From contig JASAMV010008114.1 in assembly GCA_030248065.1 (NCBI GenBank), forward strand, positions 1 through 64,000: a stretch of 64,000 bases of DNA, given 5' to 3'. Below, piece after piece: positions 24,415 through 34,088 of this stretch. Below the pieces are notes generated by a model that was not told the DNA's origin, did not search any database, and saw nothing but the letters and a program-made list of their open reading frames with translations. The position numbers and the translations under genes are program-made. Numbering within the stretch: position 1 is the stretch's first letter; the number at the start of each line of letters is the position of its first letter. The stretch comes from Rhynchonema sp. JSB1_4 (lineage: Eukaryota > Nematoda > Chromadorea > Monhysterida > Xyalidae).

Positions 24415-25859
24415 CACTGACGGCTGAAAAAGAAAACTTTTTTCGAGTTTTTAAAAAAAATTAAATCAAAGGTTTTGCTTTAAAAGGGCCAGAATCGGTG
24501 AAATTTGACCAAATTTGTCGAAAAAACGTGCAAAATTGCGAAAAATACAACTTTAATTGACAGGTCACTGTTGTGCCGTCTCCTACATCACTTATGAACA
24601 GTGTTTTCGTGATAATAGATGCGATACAAGAGTCCAGCTTGATGTGGGACGATGACTGTTGCTCTGTGGTGTCATACACAATAGTTTGTGATCAAATAAG
24701 AAAAATTTACTCATAAAACACACTGAATACAGACAATAAGCTGCAGAAACACTAATCGGGGCACTGAATCGCTCGTATCTGATCAACTTCGAGCTCCCCG
24801 ATGGTGTGTGACTTTAGGTACATGCATACTGTGCCTCGGGTATCATGGCAAGGTACAATAGCATCAGTGCATCTGTACCAAATACAAGCCCCAAAGTGAT
24901 TGCGCGGAGAAAATTTTTTCGACCCGTGAGAAAAAATGACAAAAAATAACCCCAAAAAGGCCATTTTTGGACTTTTTAGACCAAAAATGTTTCTACAAAT
25001 AAAATTAAAAAAATTTTTTGCCCAACCCTGTGCGCCCATACAAGGCTGTTTTTATACATGAGTTTGCCAATAATCTCTTCCCGGACAGCGACGCATCGGG
25101 TCAATCAGCTGTCGCTAAACACCTGACCAAACTGTGAAGCTTTCGTAACATAGCCTGCCGCTTTATGCTCACAAGGGCGCTCAATCAGTCTATTCAAGTG
25201 AAGTGACCTCAAATGCCACAACCCAAAAACCGAAATACCACCTTTCTTTAATCTGGCCAGTGCACCTTGCAGTAGCAGACAACCTGTTGACCTCACAAGC
25301 GCGCATGTCACACAGCAGTCACAGCGTGTGGCGCAAAAAGTGTCGTAACGTCACGGTTATTAATTTCGACTAGCACCTATGCAGTCGACCAAGTGACACA
25401 CGCCGCTAGCTGGTTGATAAGCGGTGACCTGACATCAGGATGCGACAAACTGGTACGGGTCACAAAAATGAAATTGCATGGTGTCAAGCTTGCTTTGGAC
25501 GCCATTCTTGTCACATATCCCAACCCCAGTCATGGCCTCGTCAAGCGAGTGGCAAGCTGTTTGTTGCGTGTTTTGGCACTAATGGCGCTGCAACAAGACC
25601 ATGAGCAGCTGCACCTAGTGGTGCTTGTTTGTGCGTTTCAATAAGCGTTAGCCACCTCGCTGGCTTAGGGTTCACGCTCTTTTGACACATAACACCTTCG
25701 ATTGGTCACACAGGCAAACTTGTGCTTGTGAGAGCCCTCAAACACATTCATACACACCGCCGTCTTATCTCAGCATCAGCACCCTCGCAGAGTGCGTGGA
25801 CGGGGCAGCTTGTTTTCTACTGGTCGCTTTTGTATCCTATTATGGCAAGAATACGAAAA
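24415..25859. other. Intergenic region with one hAT-type terminus
   Basis: An isolated TTTTTTGCCCAACCCTG ends at 25030. This is the same terminus as the MITEs at 7291 and 33007, but I cannot find its partner end, so the copy is probably truncated. No gene is supported. Confidence 0.5.
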
Positions 25860-25863
25860 CTAA

Positions 25864-25993
25864 AGTAGCGAATCGAGGTACTTTCGGGATCTTATATTCT
25901 CGAACTCGATATAAATAGAATAATCACACAAATACAATCCGACCACTTCATAAATCATACAGAATACAAGATACGGAATCTACGATTCCCACT
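25864..25993 (-). repeat. 3-prime LTR of the gag-protease retrotransposon
   Basis: Direct repeat of the copy at 29196-29326, differing by only a few bases (for example TTTCGGGATCTTAT versus TTTCCGGGATCTTTT). It directly adjoins the purine tract. Confidence 0.88.
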
Positions 25994-26722
25994 TCTTCCC
26001 CCTTTTTGGAAGGAATTTACCACCGAATGTAGCAGCATTTTACTCTCTTTTTGACTAAAACTTTCTCCATAAATCTTGAGCACAAAATTGTGTTGGCCGG
26101 CACTAATATCCTGAAGAACGAATCGTATAATTTGGCTCGTTGATGTACCTGAAATTCTAAGAGAAAATTTAGAAAACTCTCCGTACACCAATTGATCCTT
26201 TCTCAAACATTGCACACCTGTGCACCTTTCTCTTTCCAACAAAACAAGTCCAATTTCCACTTGCTTGTGCCCTTTCTCACATCAGACTCTGAACCTTTCA
26301 CTCCCTACTTTCTCTCTTCATAAGCCATTCACTGAAACGTGCTATAATGCAGCAAAAGATGGTAGAAAATACCTGAGTCGAAAACAAGACATCAATGGAA
26401 AAGTGCACATTTTAGAATGTCCCAGAAATACTACACGCAAAAATTTAAAAATCACCGCACATTTATACTTCACATCTATTCGTCACACGTTTACTGGCGC
26501 CAGATTTTTTACGAAAACATTCTCATTTACACATGCGCATTTATTCAACGCACAATAACAAAAACGTGCAATGTTGGGACAAAACTTGCGTCAATTCTCA
26601 AATGTCAAATCAGAAAGAAGTTTATGAACATTTTTTTGTTTGTTTTGTTTTATTTTCTTTTTTTTAGTTTTTTTTTGTTTTTATTGTTTTTTTCAAATAC
26701 GCACACATCTTCACCTCTACCT

Positions 26723-29179
26723 TTACTTACTCATACGTGATGTTTCACAGCCGGACGGCTTTGCATTCACCGCTCCGGACTCCATGCCACGCTTGTCGTT
26801 GAAGCATTTCTTCACGTAACTCCTTTTGTTGCTCCCTGGCACCGTCTGTCTCGAACCACTTTCAAACAGCTTTTCACCTGCGCCGTTCATCAGACCAATT
26901 CCCATTGAGCACAAAGTCTCATTTCCGATAATTAAACCATGACCCATGGTGTCTCTGCTCACCAGAAACTCACAATTCTGTATCTTGCCACCAGCCAACT
27001 GCAGCTTTTTGCTGATCACACCGAGGACTTTCAACTTTCCCCGTCCAGCCCCTTGCACTTGAACACGTGCTTTGTTTGGCAAAATTTTCCATCCGAATGC
27101 TTTCACTAACTCCGGTCGAATCAAATTCACATCAGAGCCGGTGTCCAAACGAGTGTTTCTGACTGGTCTACAACCAATAACGGGCACTTTCAGCAGTGAT
27201 GTTTCACTTGCCTTGGGGCTGGTGGCTATTCCTTGATTCACAACTCTGATGCCACCGCATTGCTTCACTGGTGTCTCATTTGGATCATATGACCAAAAAT
27301 TTACTCCTTGTTGGGAGAACTGAGCGTTGTTGTGATTCCATTTCTTGTGACCATTGTTTCGATACCAACTGCGATTTGACGCTGTATTTCGGGCACTTTG
27401 ATCGGCTTGGTTGTTCACGTGGCAGATACGACTGCGAATATTTATGGCATCGTCTTCTATCTGTGCGATGTGCTTCATTTCGTGGAATGACTTATTTTCG
27501 GCCATGGCAACATACATCTTCTCTTTAATGGATTCATGGTAGAGCCCGTCTATGAAAAACTTGCACATCAGTGACATCATTGCATGGTCTGCGAGTGGGT
27601 CTTCGAGGCTGCTTGCCGATCTTAAGGTACCCTCCAACAAAGCAGCGTATTCTCTGACTGATTGATCTTTTGTCTGCTGAATGGCCACCAACTCGTACGC
27701 TGCGCGTTTTTCAGAAAACTTGTCGCCATACCTTTCATCCAGAAACGCAAATGTGCCAGCCAAACTTCCCTTCACTGTCCTGGGCTGTTTGTCGTACAAC
27801 ATTGCCGCCTCGCCTGTCAAGCAATATCGCACATGCATCAGCTTTGTTGTATCGTCCGTATTGCTCTTGTTGAGTTTGATCTGGACAAAATCACGCCACG
27901 TTGAGTAGCTACCTGTTTTGCCATCAAATTTAAAATCGCCAGACAGCAAGTGTAAGTCATCACATTTTTGTTCCTCACACAAATTTTCAATCACTTTCAT
28001 TTGTTGCTTCATCAGGTCAATCAACGCTTTCGTTTCGTCGGTCTGCTGATGATGTTTCACATTCATCCTTGATGTTTCATTATTTTCTGATCTTGAAAGC
28101 CGCTGAGAACCTGTATGACCTGCGTCAGACTCAAGACCTGCGGCTGCAAACCGTTTGGGTTCGGAATTTTCATCAGAATTCGTACCATACAATGCCGAAC
28201 TCGATGAAATTGAAACTTTTGTTGTGTATTCTGTTCTGTTATCATGCCCTTTATGTGACTTTGTATTGGCTGTATCCCGAACTGATTGACTTTTGTTTTG
28301 GCCTGTGTTTGTGTTGGCAGTCGATGGACCAAAATTGCTGCCTTTCTGATCTGTGTATTTATGATGTACCATCTTGGCCTTGTTTGAATTGTGTTCATTG
28401 TGTGGTACATCGAACTGAGACGGTCCAAAATGCATCCTGTCTTTTGGGTTCTTCGACAGTGATGGCTGAGACGGAATCAGTTCTTTCACAGTTGTACATT
28501 GACTTGGCCAGTCTGGGATACAGTCAGCGGTAGTATTGGCCATTTGTGGCTTTGCACTTTTACTCTGCACCCGTTTGATACGCGGCCGACCGTTACGAAC
28601 AGTAATTTGAGCCTTTGACGTCTGACTGACGTGATCTGCTTGTGACGTCAGCTGTGATGTGGCAAAATCATCCTCACTTGGAACCACATCAGCCATCCTT
28701 GGGTTACGGTAGGCCTGCTGTTCGTCTTCCTCCACGTTGTCGCATTTTTTATTTTGATCGTTTCGCGGCATCGGCATCTTTGAGGCGGGCAGATCGAGCA
28801 GAACGGGACGGAATCGACCGAGTTCGATTTGAATGGCCTGGTTGGATGAATATTTGAATTGGATTTTGCGATAGCATTTGAAAATCTCATTGACGATCAC
28901 ACTGAATCCGCCCATGACGATGCACCATTCTGAATCAATGTCCGGCAGATCGACCGACAGATAGTCGAGATCTGGGTCCGAATTGATCAGAGCCTGGAAA
29001 TTGGCGTACAATTCAAGAGCAGCGCTACGGCTTGGCTTATCTGATAGATCGTTGATCATGCTGGTCATATCGCCGAGCTCGTGCAACACATTGCCGTGTG
29101 GATCGTCTTCTTCCTCATCCCCATAGCACGCGACATTGCGACGCAGAACAGCAGATAGCATTTTGGTCGATGTCGCCAT
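26723..29179 (-). CDS. Gag-protease polyprotein of an LTR retrotransposon
   Basis: One uninterrupted 818-codon frame. The N-terminal ~400 residues are hydrophilic and low in recognisable motifs. Residues about 420-600 resemble a Ty3/gypsy-type capsid: a YSTWRDF start, then LTGEAAMLYD, LDERYGDKF, QSVREYAALLE and a FIDGLYHESIKEKM-like end. No CCHC zinc knuckle is visible. A retropepsin domain follows with the catalytic DTGSDVN and a downstream LIIGNE motif. The start codon lies 17 nt inside the 5-prime LTR. There is no downstream pol frame, so movement would need enzymes from another element. Lack of stops or frameshifts and near-identical LTRs suggest a young copy. Confidence 0.85.
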   Translation of the reverse strand: MATSTKMLSAVLRRNVACYGDEEEDDPHGNVLHELGDMTSMINDLSDKPSRSAALELYANFQALINSDPDLDYLSVDLPDIDSEWCIVMGGFSVIVNEIFKCYRKIQFKYSSNQAIQIELGRFRPVLLDLPASKMPMPRNDQNKKCDNVEEDEQQAYRNPRMADVVPSEDDFATSQLTSQADHVSQTSKAQITVRNGRPRIKRVQSKSAKPQMANTTADCIPDWPSQCTTVKELIPSQPSLSKNPKDRMHFGPSQFDVPHNEHNSNKAKMVHHKYTDQKGSNFGPSTANTNTGQNKSQSVRDTANTKSHKGHDNRTEYTTKVSISSSSALYGTNSDENSEPKRFAAAGLESDAGHTGSQRLSRSENNETSRMNVKHHQQTDETKALIDLMKQQMKVIENLCEEQKCDDLHLLSGDFKFDGKTGSYSTWRDFVQIKLNKSNTDDTTKLMHVRYCLTGEAAMLYDKQPRTVKGSLAGTFAFLDERYGDKFSEKRAAYELVAIQQTKDQSVREYAALLEGTLRSASSLEDPLADHAMMSLMCKFFIDGLYHESIKEKMYVAMAENKSFHEMKHIAQIEDDAINIRSRICHVNNQADQSARNTASNRSWYRNNGHKKWNHNNAQFSQQGVNFWSYDPNETPVKQCGGIRVVNQGIATSPKASETSLLKVPVIGCRPVRNTRLDTGSDVNLIRPELVKAFGWKILPNKARVQVQGAGRGKLKVLGVISKKLQLAGGKIQNCEFLVSRDTMGHGLIIGNETLCSMGIGLMNGAGEKLFESGSRQTVPGSNKRSYVKKCFNDKRGMESGAVNAKPSGCETSRMSK

Positions 29180-29195
29180 GCTGACAGGTCACACC

Positions 29196-29326
29196 AGTAG
29201 CGAATCGAGGTACTTTCCGGGATCTTTTATTCTCGAACTCGATATAAATAGAATAATCACACAAATACAATCCGACCACTTCATAAATCATACAGAATAC
29301 AAGATACGGAATCTACGATTCCCACT
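29196..29326 (-). repeat. 5-prime LTR of the gag-protease retrotransposon
   Basis: Upstream LTR relative to the minus-strand frame. Its inner edge is followed by the possible primer-binding site and then the gag start codon. CTAA follows its outer edge. Confidence 0.88.
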
Positions 29327-29512
29327 CTAAGCACAAACGCAGCCGCGCAGGTAAAAGCTTACCAGTAATGTAAGCACGGTCATGGGTAACACTGAGCGGT
29401 GGACGCTTTACGTTTGCCTGTCGCTGTCTCTAATTAGGACTTCACGAGCTGAGCTGCCTGTCTTTGACCGAGCACGATCATCGGGTTGCCAGCTGGCCTC
29501 GGTATACCCATG

Positions 29513-29696
29513 CATATACTCTGGCAATTCCTTTGGGAGAAACTTTTCAACAGCGTTGCCTGATCCGTAAAGCGCATTATGTGTGCACTGGCTACAGAAG
29601 TCACGTGACCGCTAAAGCCAGTGCACGCAACATGCGCTTTACGGATCAGGCAACGCGTTGGAAAAGTTTCTCCCAAAAGAATTGTCAGAGTATATG
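29513..29696. repeat. GTTGCCTGATCCG hairpin, copy 1
   Basis: Arms (about 29513-29593 and 29616-29696) pair through CATATACTCTG, GGGAGAAACTTTTC, GTTGCCTGATCCGTAAAGCG and GTGCACTGGCT with their complements, around a ~22-bp centre containing CACGTGAC. A sister copy is at 32483-32663. Confidence 0.9.
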
Positions 29697-30023
29697 TAGG
29701 TGCCGAATATTACATTACGTTCTGCGCATTTGTTTTCGGATGATAATAACGAATGCCCAGCTCGGAACCAGCAGCACCACTGCTCATATATGTAGATACA
29801 CATTATACTTGGAATTTGCATATAAGGTGCAACCAAGCACCCACCATACCGCCAGGTGCACACCGTATTATTGTGTTTGCTAATCGTAATCGGATGTGTT
29901 CGGGTATGGCGCAATAATTGTCTGGCTCGGCTTTTCTTACTGTATGCATCCGGTCACATGATCACAGCCAAACACGTGCAAATACATTTCTTGTTGAGTT
30001 TAGTGCCAAGTAATCAGACTGAC

Positions 30024-30111
30024 ATGGCGGTTTACAACAGTCCGCGGATTCCCGGTTATTATGACCATAGCAATCGCGTGGATTTTTCTTCCTTCGCCAA
30101 AAGAATGAAAG
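30024..30111 (+). CDS. Doubtful first exon of an unidentified gene
   Basis: ATG GCG GTT TAC starts a frame (MAVYNSPRIPGYYDHSNRV and so on) ending at an AAAG/GTTATT donor-like site. Composition looks coding, but I recognise no family and could not splice it cleanly to a downstream exon. The best partner, the hydrophobic frame at 31048, lacks an AG acceptor in the right place. Confidence 0.25.
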
Positions 30112-30399
30112 GTTATTCTCGTGCATATCAGGGTTTTGTTATCTTCATCCTGTTACGTTTTTCAGGCATTGTCTGTCATCAATAGTTCAGTTTAATTACG
30201 CCTCAGTTGTGATCATCTGAGACGTTCGTCCGTCAGAAGCACAAGATAAGAAAAACTGTTTAGTTCTTTATCCGACAGAGCACGCCACTTTGTTCGTGAT
30301 TGAGGAGCAGCCGGCACTTGATTTCTTAGTGTGAAATATCAGACTGTCGTCAATCGCATATCCGTGTATTTCACAGTAAGAAATAAACAAAACAAGCCT

Positions 30400-31750
30400 A
30401 CATAAGAAACCGTACCTCTTGGTCGATTGTGTGACAACGTCGTCCTTTGCGGTATCGTCGCTCTTATTAATAACGTCGTCCTTTTTGTCATGGTCGCGCG
30501 TTATTTGGATATCGTCGCGCGTAACCAACGTGTGGTATAAACAAGACAGATGCGCGCACAGATCGCTGTTATCACATGCCAGAGTATACTGTTGAACTTA
30601 AAAATAATCAGATAACAAGATTATTAGGTCACGTGCTGCTCCTGGTGTCGAAAGCTGATCTCATGGCCAAGTTGAATAAAATAAGAAAACTGCACGATTC
30701 GCGGCCATTATCATGCAAACAAACAAACAGCACACATGGCATAACTATTAATAATAGTGACCGTATTCAATCAAACTTTAACCGATTTTCGTGATCTAAA
30801 CTTTAATGTAATCCGACAGCCAAGCTCATCAGCACCATTACTGAATCAGAACAATGATTGTCAGATAAGCTTTGTTTACAGCTGCATTTCACACTGTTGT
30901 GTACCTGTGGTGGTATACAGTATGTATGTATAACACATAGGAACGGTATGCGGAAACGGAAATGGTTCCATGAGACTGGCGTGTGCTGGATGCGAAAAAG
31001 TTCAAAAGGTATGAAACTTGGGTTATCGGATTTATGCATTGCCATACATGGTATTGCTGTACTTCGTGCTTGGATATTTATTCACACATGGTGCCATGAT
31101 CGCACGATGTTTCATTGTGAAGAACACGGCCGTCGATATCAATCTGATGCAATCAATGTTCAGCGAGGTCTCCAGCGTTGAGAATGAAATCCATTATTTG
31201 AATCTTGTGTCAATGCATAGCCCCATTCCTCATTCTATGATGATGAGCTTGGAAGATCAGACATAATGTGAATTGAGCATTAGTGTTCTTGCCTGTTTCC
31301 CTCTGTTCCAGCTAAATCTGTCATTTCTTCAGGCCTGATGGTGTTTTACAGCTGTTATGTTATTCTTGTATATGTATGTACATGTTCATTGATATATCTC
31401 ATGTCCACTGTTGTTCATAATCTGTCTATACATATGTACAGGTCTGTCATATCTGTTGTTCTTGCTTCCTGACACTTGCGCGATATTTTCACTTATCGGC
31501 TTTGTGTTCCCTCTGTTTCTTTCATGATATTTTCAGGAATGTACTGTACTCTCATCTCAGTTCGTCCTAATCATACATCATGTTGCCTTTTGCGCTGATA
31601 AAATAATACACAGGTACAGTATGTACATACGTACTACCTGGCAGTCAGTACACATTTGCGCGACGTTATCCATTTATGCGCGACGAAGACCTAAAGGACG
31701 ACGTTGTTAATAAGAACGACGATACCGCAAAGGGCGACGATGTCGCCGGA
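30400..31750. repeat. Inverted repeat pair of GACGACGTT-type sequence
   Basis: On the minus strand at about 30420-30530, GACGACGTTATTAATAAGAG, CGACGATACCGCAAAGGACG and GCGCGACGATAT occur. At about 31660-31745 the plus strand carries GACGACGTTGTTAATAAGAA, CGACGATACCGCAAAGGGCG and GCGCGACG. The copies are inverted about 1.2 kb apart and may be the ends of one old element. Confidence 0.6.
31048..31266 (+). CDS. Small hydrophobic open frame, uncertain
   Basis: A 72-residue frame opens with a signal-peptide or membrane-segment-like stretch (MVLLYFVLGYLFTHGAMIA), followed by a hydrophilic region with VENEIHYLN. It could be an exon of a membrane protein, a small secreted protein, or chance. I could not connect it to the GluCl gene downstream, whose own signal-peptide exon is found at 34089. 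Confidence 0.25.
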   Translation: MVLLYFVLGYLFTHGAMIARCFIVKNTAVDINLMQSMFSEVSSVENEIHYLNLVSMHSPIPHSMMMSLEDQT

Positions 31751-32482
31751 CTCCTGAATTTTCTCAGTCTCAGAACCAGAACGCTACCATTATCAAGTAC
31801 ATACATATTTATGCGACACGTAAACATCTTACAATCACGAACTTCGGACAATACAGAAATTTCAGATGGAGCTCTATTCAAAAAATGGCTCGAATAAAGC
31901 CGTGGTTGGGAACAAAATTTATGCTCAGAATCCGATTTCAAACCTATTACCGAATAGTGCCTCAGGGGCTGTGTAACCGGAAAACTCCGGGATTGAACTT
32001 TAGCTACGGGCTGGCTTTTGGAGAAAAACATCTTACTCGTTGGTATCTGACCCATGACCCCATGACAAAACATAAAGGACCAACAGGCAATCGTGTATAT
32101 CAACAGCCCATTTGCTTTCCTACACGTTTTGAGAACTGAACTTCGTATTCGGGTCCGAAAGGGGGCGAGCAAAACGTCGTTCTTTGCCCACGCTTTTCGA
32201 CGCTGTTTTATGCTTTTTTTGAATCATTCCATCGCCAATGCGTCCAGAGTGCATAATTCTCGCCATTAAATTTCTTCTTTGGAAATTCAGAAAATGGAAC
32301 GGCATGGAATGGTACTACATGTATGTATGTGAGCAAACGCGGTTCGCTGTTTGCGTTAGCTGCGTGAGCCAAGCAAACAAATGCTCACATAGCGGCACGA
32401 AACGCGCATAAAAATAAGGAATTTTTTCACTAACAGGTACCTTATGGTATTTATGTTCTGTGCTGGATTGGTGGAATACATG
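31267..32482. other. Intergenic region with no gene seen
   Basis: No exon can be supported here. The right copy of the GACGACGTT repeat (to about 31745) lies inside it; otherwise I see nothing structured. Confidence 0.5.
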
Positions 32483-32663
32483 TATACTCTGACAATTCTT
32501 TTGGGAGAAACTTTTCAAACACGTTGCCTGATCCGTAAAGCACACGATGCGTGCACTGGCTATAGCGGTCACGTGACTTCCGCAGCCAGTGCACGCATAA
32601 TGTGCTTTACGGATCAGGCAACGCGGTTGAAAAGTTTCTCCCAAAAGAATTGCCAGAGTATAT
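32483..32663. repeat. GTTGCCTGATCCG hairpin, copy 2
   Basis: Arms pair through TATACTCTG, TTTTGGGAGAAACTTTTC, GTTGCCTGATCCGTAAAGCA and GTGCACTGGCT with their complements. It has the same overall plan as 29513-29696, including the CACGTGAC centre. It differs from copy 1 at several positions that both of its own arms share (AAAGCACA here, AAAGCGCA there). Confidence 0.9.
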
Positions 32664-33006
32664 TTTATTCGATTTGCTTCACGGTAAATGGTTCTCATTG
32701 ATGCCCCAAATAATTGCTTACCTTTTGCCAAACTGTCGTCAAATGTTCGGGTTATATCCCTTTTTAAGAGCAATGAGCTACATATGTATATAATGTGTAT
32801 TTATACGTATGTACATATTTAAAATACACGCGTCATTCATTTTTGTCAACTAATTAAAAATGTTAAGAAACTCTCTAAAACGGAGCTAAACTTAGCAATG
32901 AATAATACTGTAACGTATGGGTAAGGGTAACGGCATTATGTTGCTCCAGCCCAGATTAATTCTGCGTGGTAGTACCGCACCTGACAACACTATTGGATGC
33001 CGTCAT

Positions 33007-33457
33007 CAGGGTTGGGTAAAAAACGTTTTTTCCAAAAAGTCGTTTTATCAAAATGCCCAGATGACCAAAATATGCCCCAAAAAATTGGAAAACGCTCATG
33101 TTGAAAAGAAAACGTGGTTAAATGATGTAATTCTTTGTGTTCTGAGGCAAAATAACCGGGTTTCAACATTTTTCTAGCGAGTTGTTAAGCTCCCATACCA
33201 GACCCGCATCATGGGACCAACTTTGGCTGGGGTCATCATTGAAAGTCAAGCTCCGTATATCGACGTATATCTTGACAAAGTAAAAATTGGTCGAAAATTT
33301 TTTGAAAAAAATGAAACAAAAAATTGATTTTCCTCGAAAATCAGTGTACTTTCCCTGAAAAAATCAGGGAAAATCAAGGAAATTCAGCATTTAAAGAAAC
33401 GAAAATCGACCCAGACGTTTTTTAAAAAAAACGCCGTCGTTTTTTTGCCCAACCCTG
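33007..33457. mobile_element. hAT-type MITE, copy 2 (inverted relative to copy 1)
   Basis: The ends CAGGGTTGGGTAAAAAACG and CGTTTTTTTGCCCAACCCTG are flanked by GCCGTCAT (32999-33006) and GCTGTCAT (33458-33465), an 8-bp duplication with one mismatch. The interior matches the reverse complement of 7291-7799, including GACCAAAATATGCCCC. It lies about 630 bp upstream of the GluCl start codon. Confidence 0.88.
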
Positions 33458-33465
33458 GCTGTCAT

Positions 33466-34088
33466 TACTGTCTTTGTCACAAGGTTCGTTGCGTGTGCCA
33501 TCCGTCGTCGTCACTCACTACAGCTCAGTTTCTGTTCCCTGAAGCAGTCACAAAAAAGAAGAGGAGTTCCATGTCATTATCATCACTACACCCAGCTCTA
33601 GGTGTAAGTGTAACTTTGAATGTCTCTTCTTGCAGCATGAGCGCTTTAATTACCGGTTTCGACCACGAGTCAAGGGCGGTCATTATCGTCAACTCGTGAT
33701 GACATAACCAACAGTACATTATGGTTGTTGTGAATGTGCCAATGTGGCCATGCTCAATCTCTGTGAATGATAATGTTCTCTCAATACACGGAGGATCCAA
33801 GAAACTGTGCATATGCAGTACTCCAATCATTACGCCAAAAGTCGATTACGAGCCGTTTCGGTGCCCTTAGTCACCGCCTGCCTGCTGCAAATCGCACTTT
33901 GGTGAAAGAGAAAACAGATTCCGGCTGAGTGTCACGTCAACAGCAATCACCGGCAGTCAGTCATTACAAATCGTGGGGGCATTTTTAATTGCGACTGGAG
34001 CCAAAGACAGGCCCGATCACTAGATGGTGGCTGCCAGCCTCAAACGCAACCTCAACCTTGTCTAGTGCTCTCACACCCAAAAGTTGAG
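33466..34088. other. Upstream flank of the GluCl gene
   Basis: No exon is supported here. It should contain the GluCl promoter and 5-prime UTR, but I see no motif I would call. Confidence 0.4.

Larger units (their letters stand above)
25864..29326 (-). mobile_element. Non-autonomous LTR retrotransposon (Ty3/gypsy-like)
   Basis: Two direct repeats of about 130 bp (25864-25993 and 29196-29326) flank one long minus-strand frame. Read on the minus strand the repeats run AGTGGGAATCG to CGATTCGCTACT, with AGT...ACT ends as in some gypsy families. The element is bounded by CTAA on both sides (25860-25863 and 29327-29330), a 4-bp target duplication. A purine tract (AAAAAGGGGGAAGA on the minus strand) adjoins the 3-prime LTR, and a possible primer site (TGGTGTGACCTGTC) follows the 5-prime LTR. 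There is no reverse transcriptase, RNase H or integrase. Confidence 0.88.

Noticed and set aside
26723..29179. A host single-copy gene
   Set aside because: Flanking LTRs, 4-bp target duplication, purine tract and retropepsin motif show it belongs to an LTR retrotransposon.
31018..31266. First exon of the GluCl gene
   Set aside because: Phase and acceptor do not fit. A signal-peptide exon at 34089-34141 joins perfectly to exon 2.
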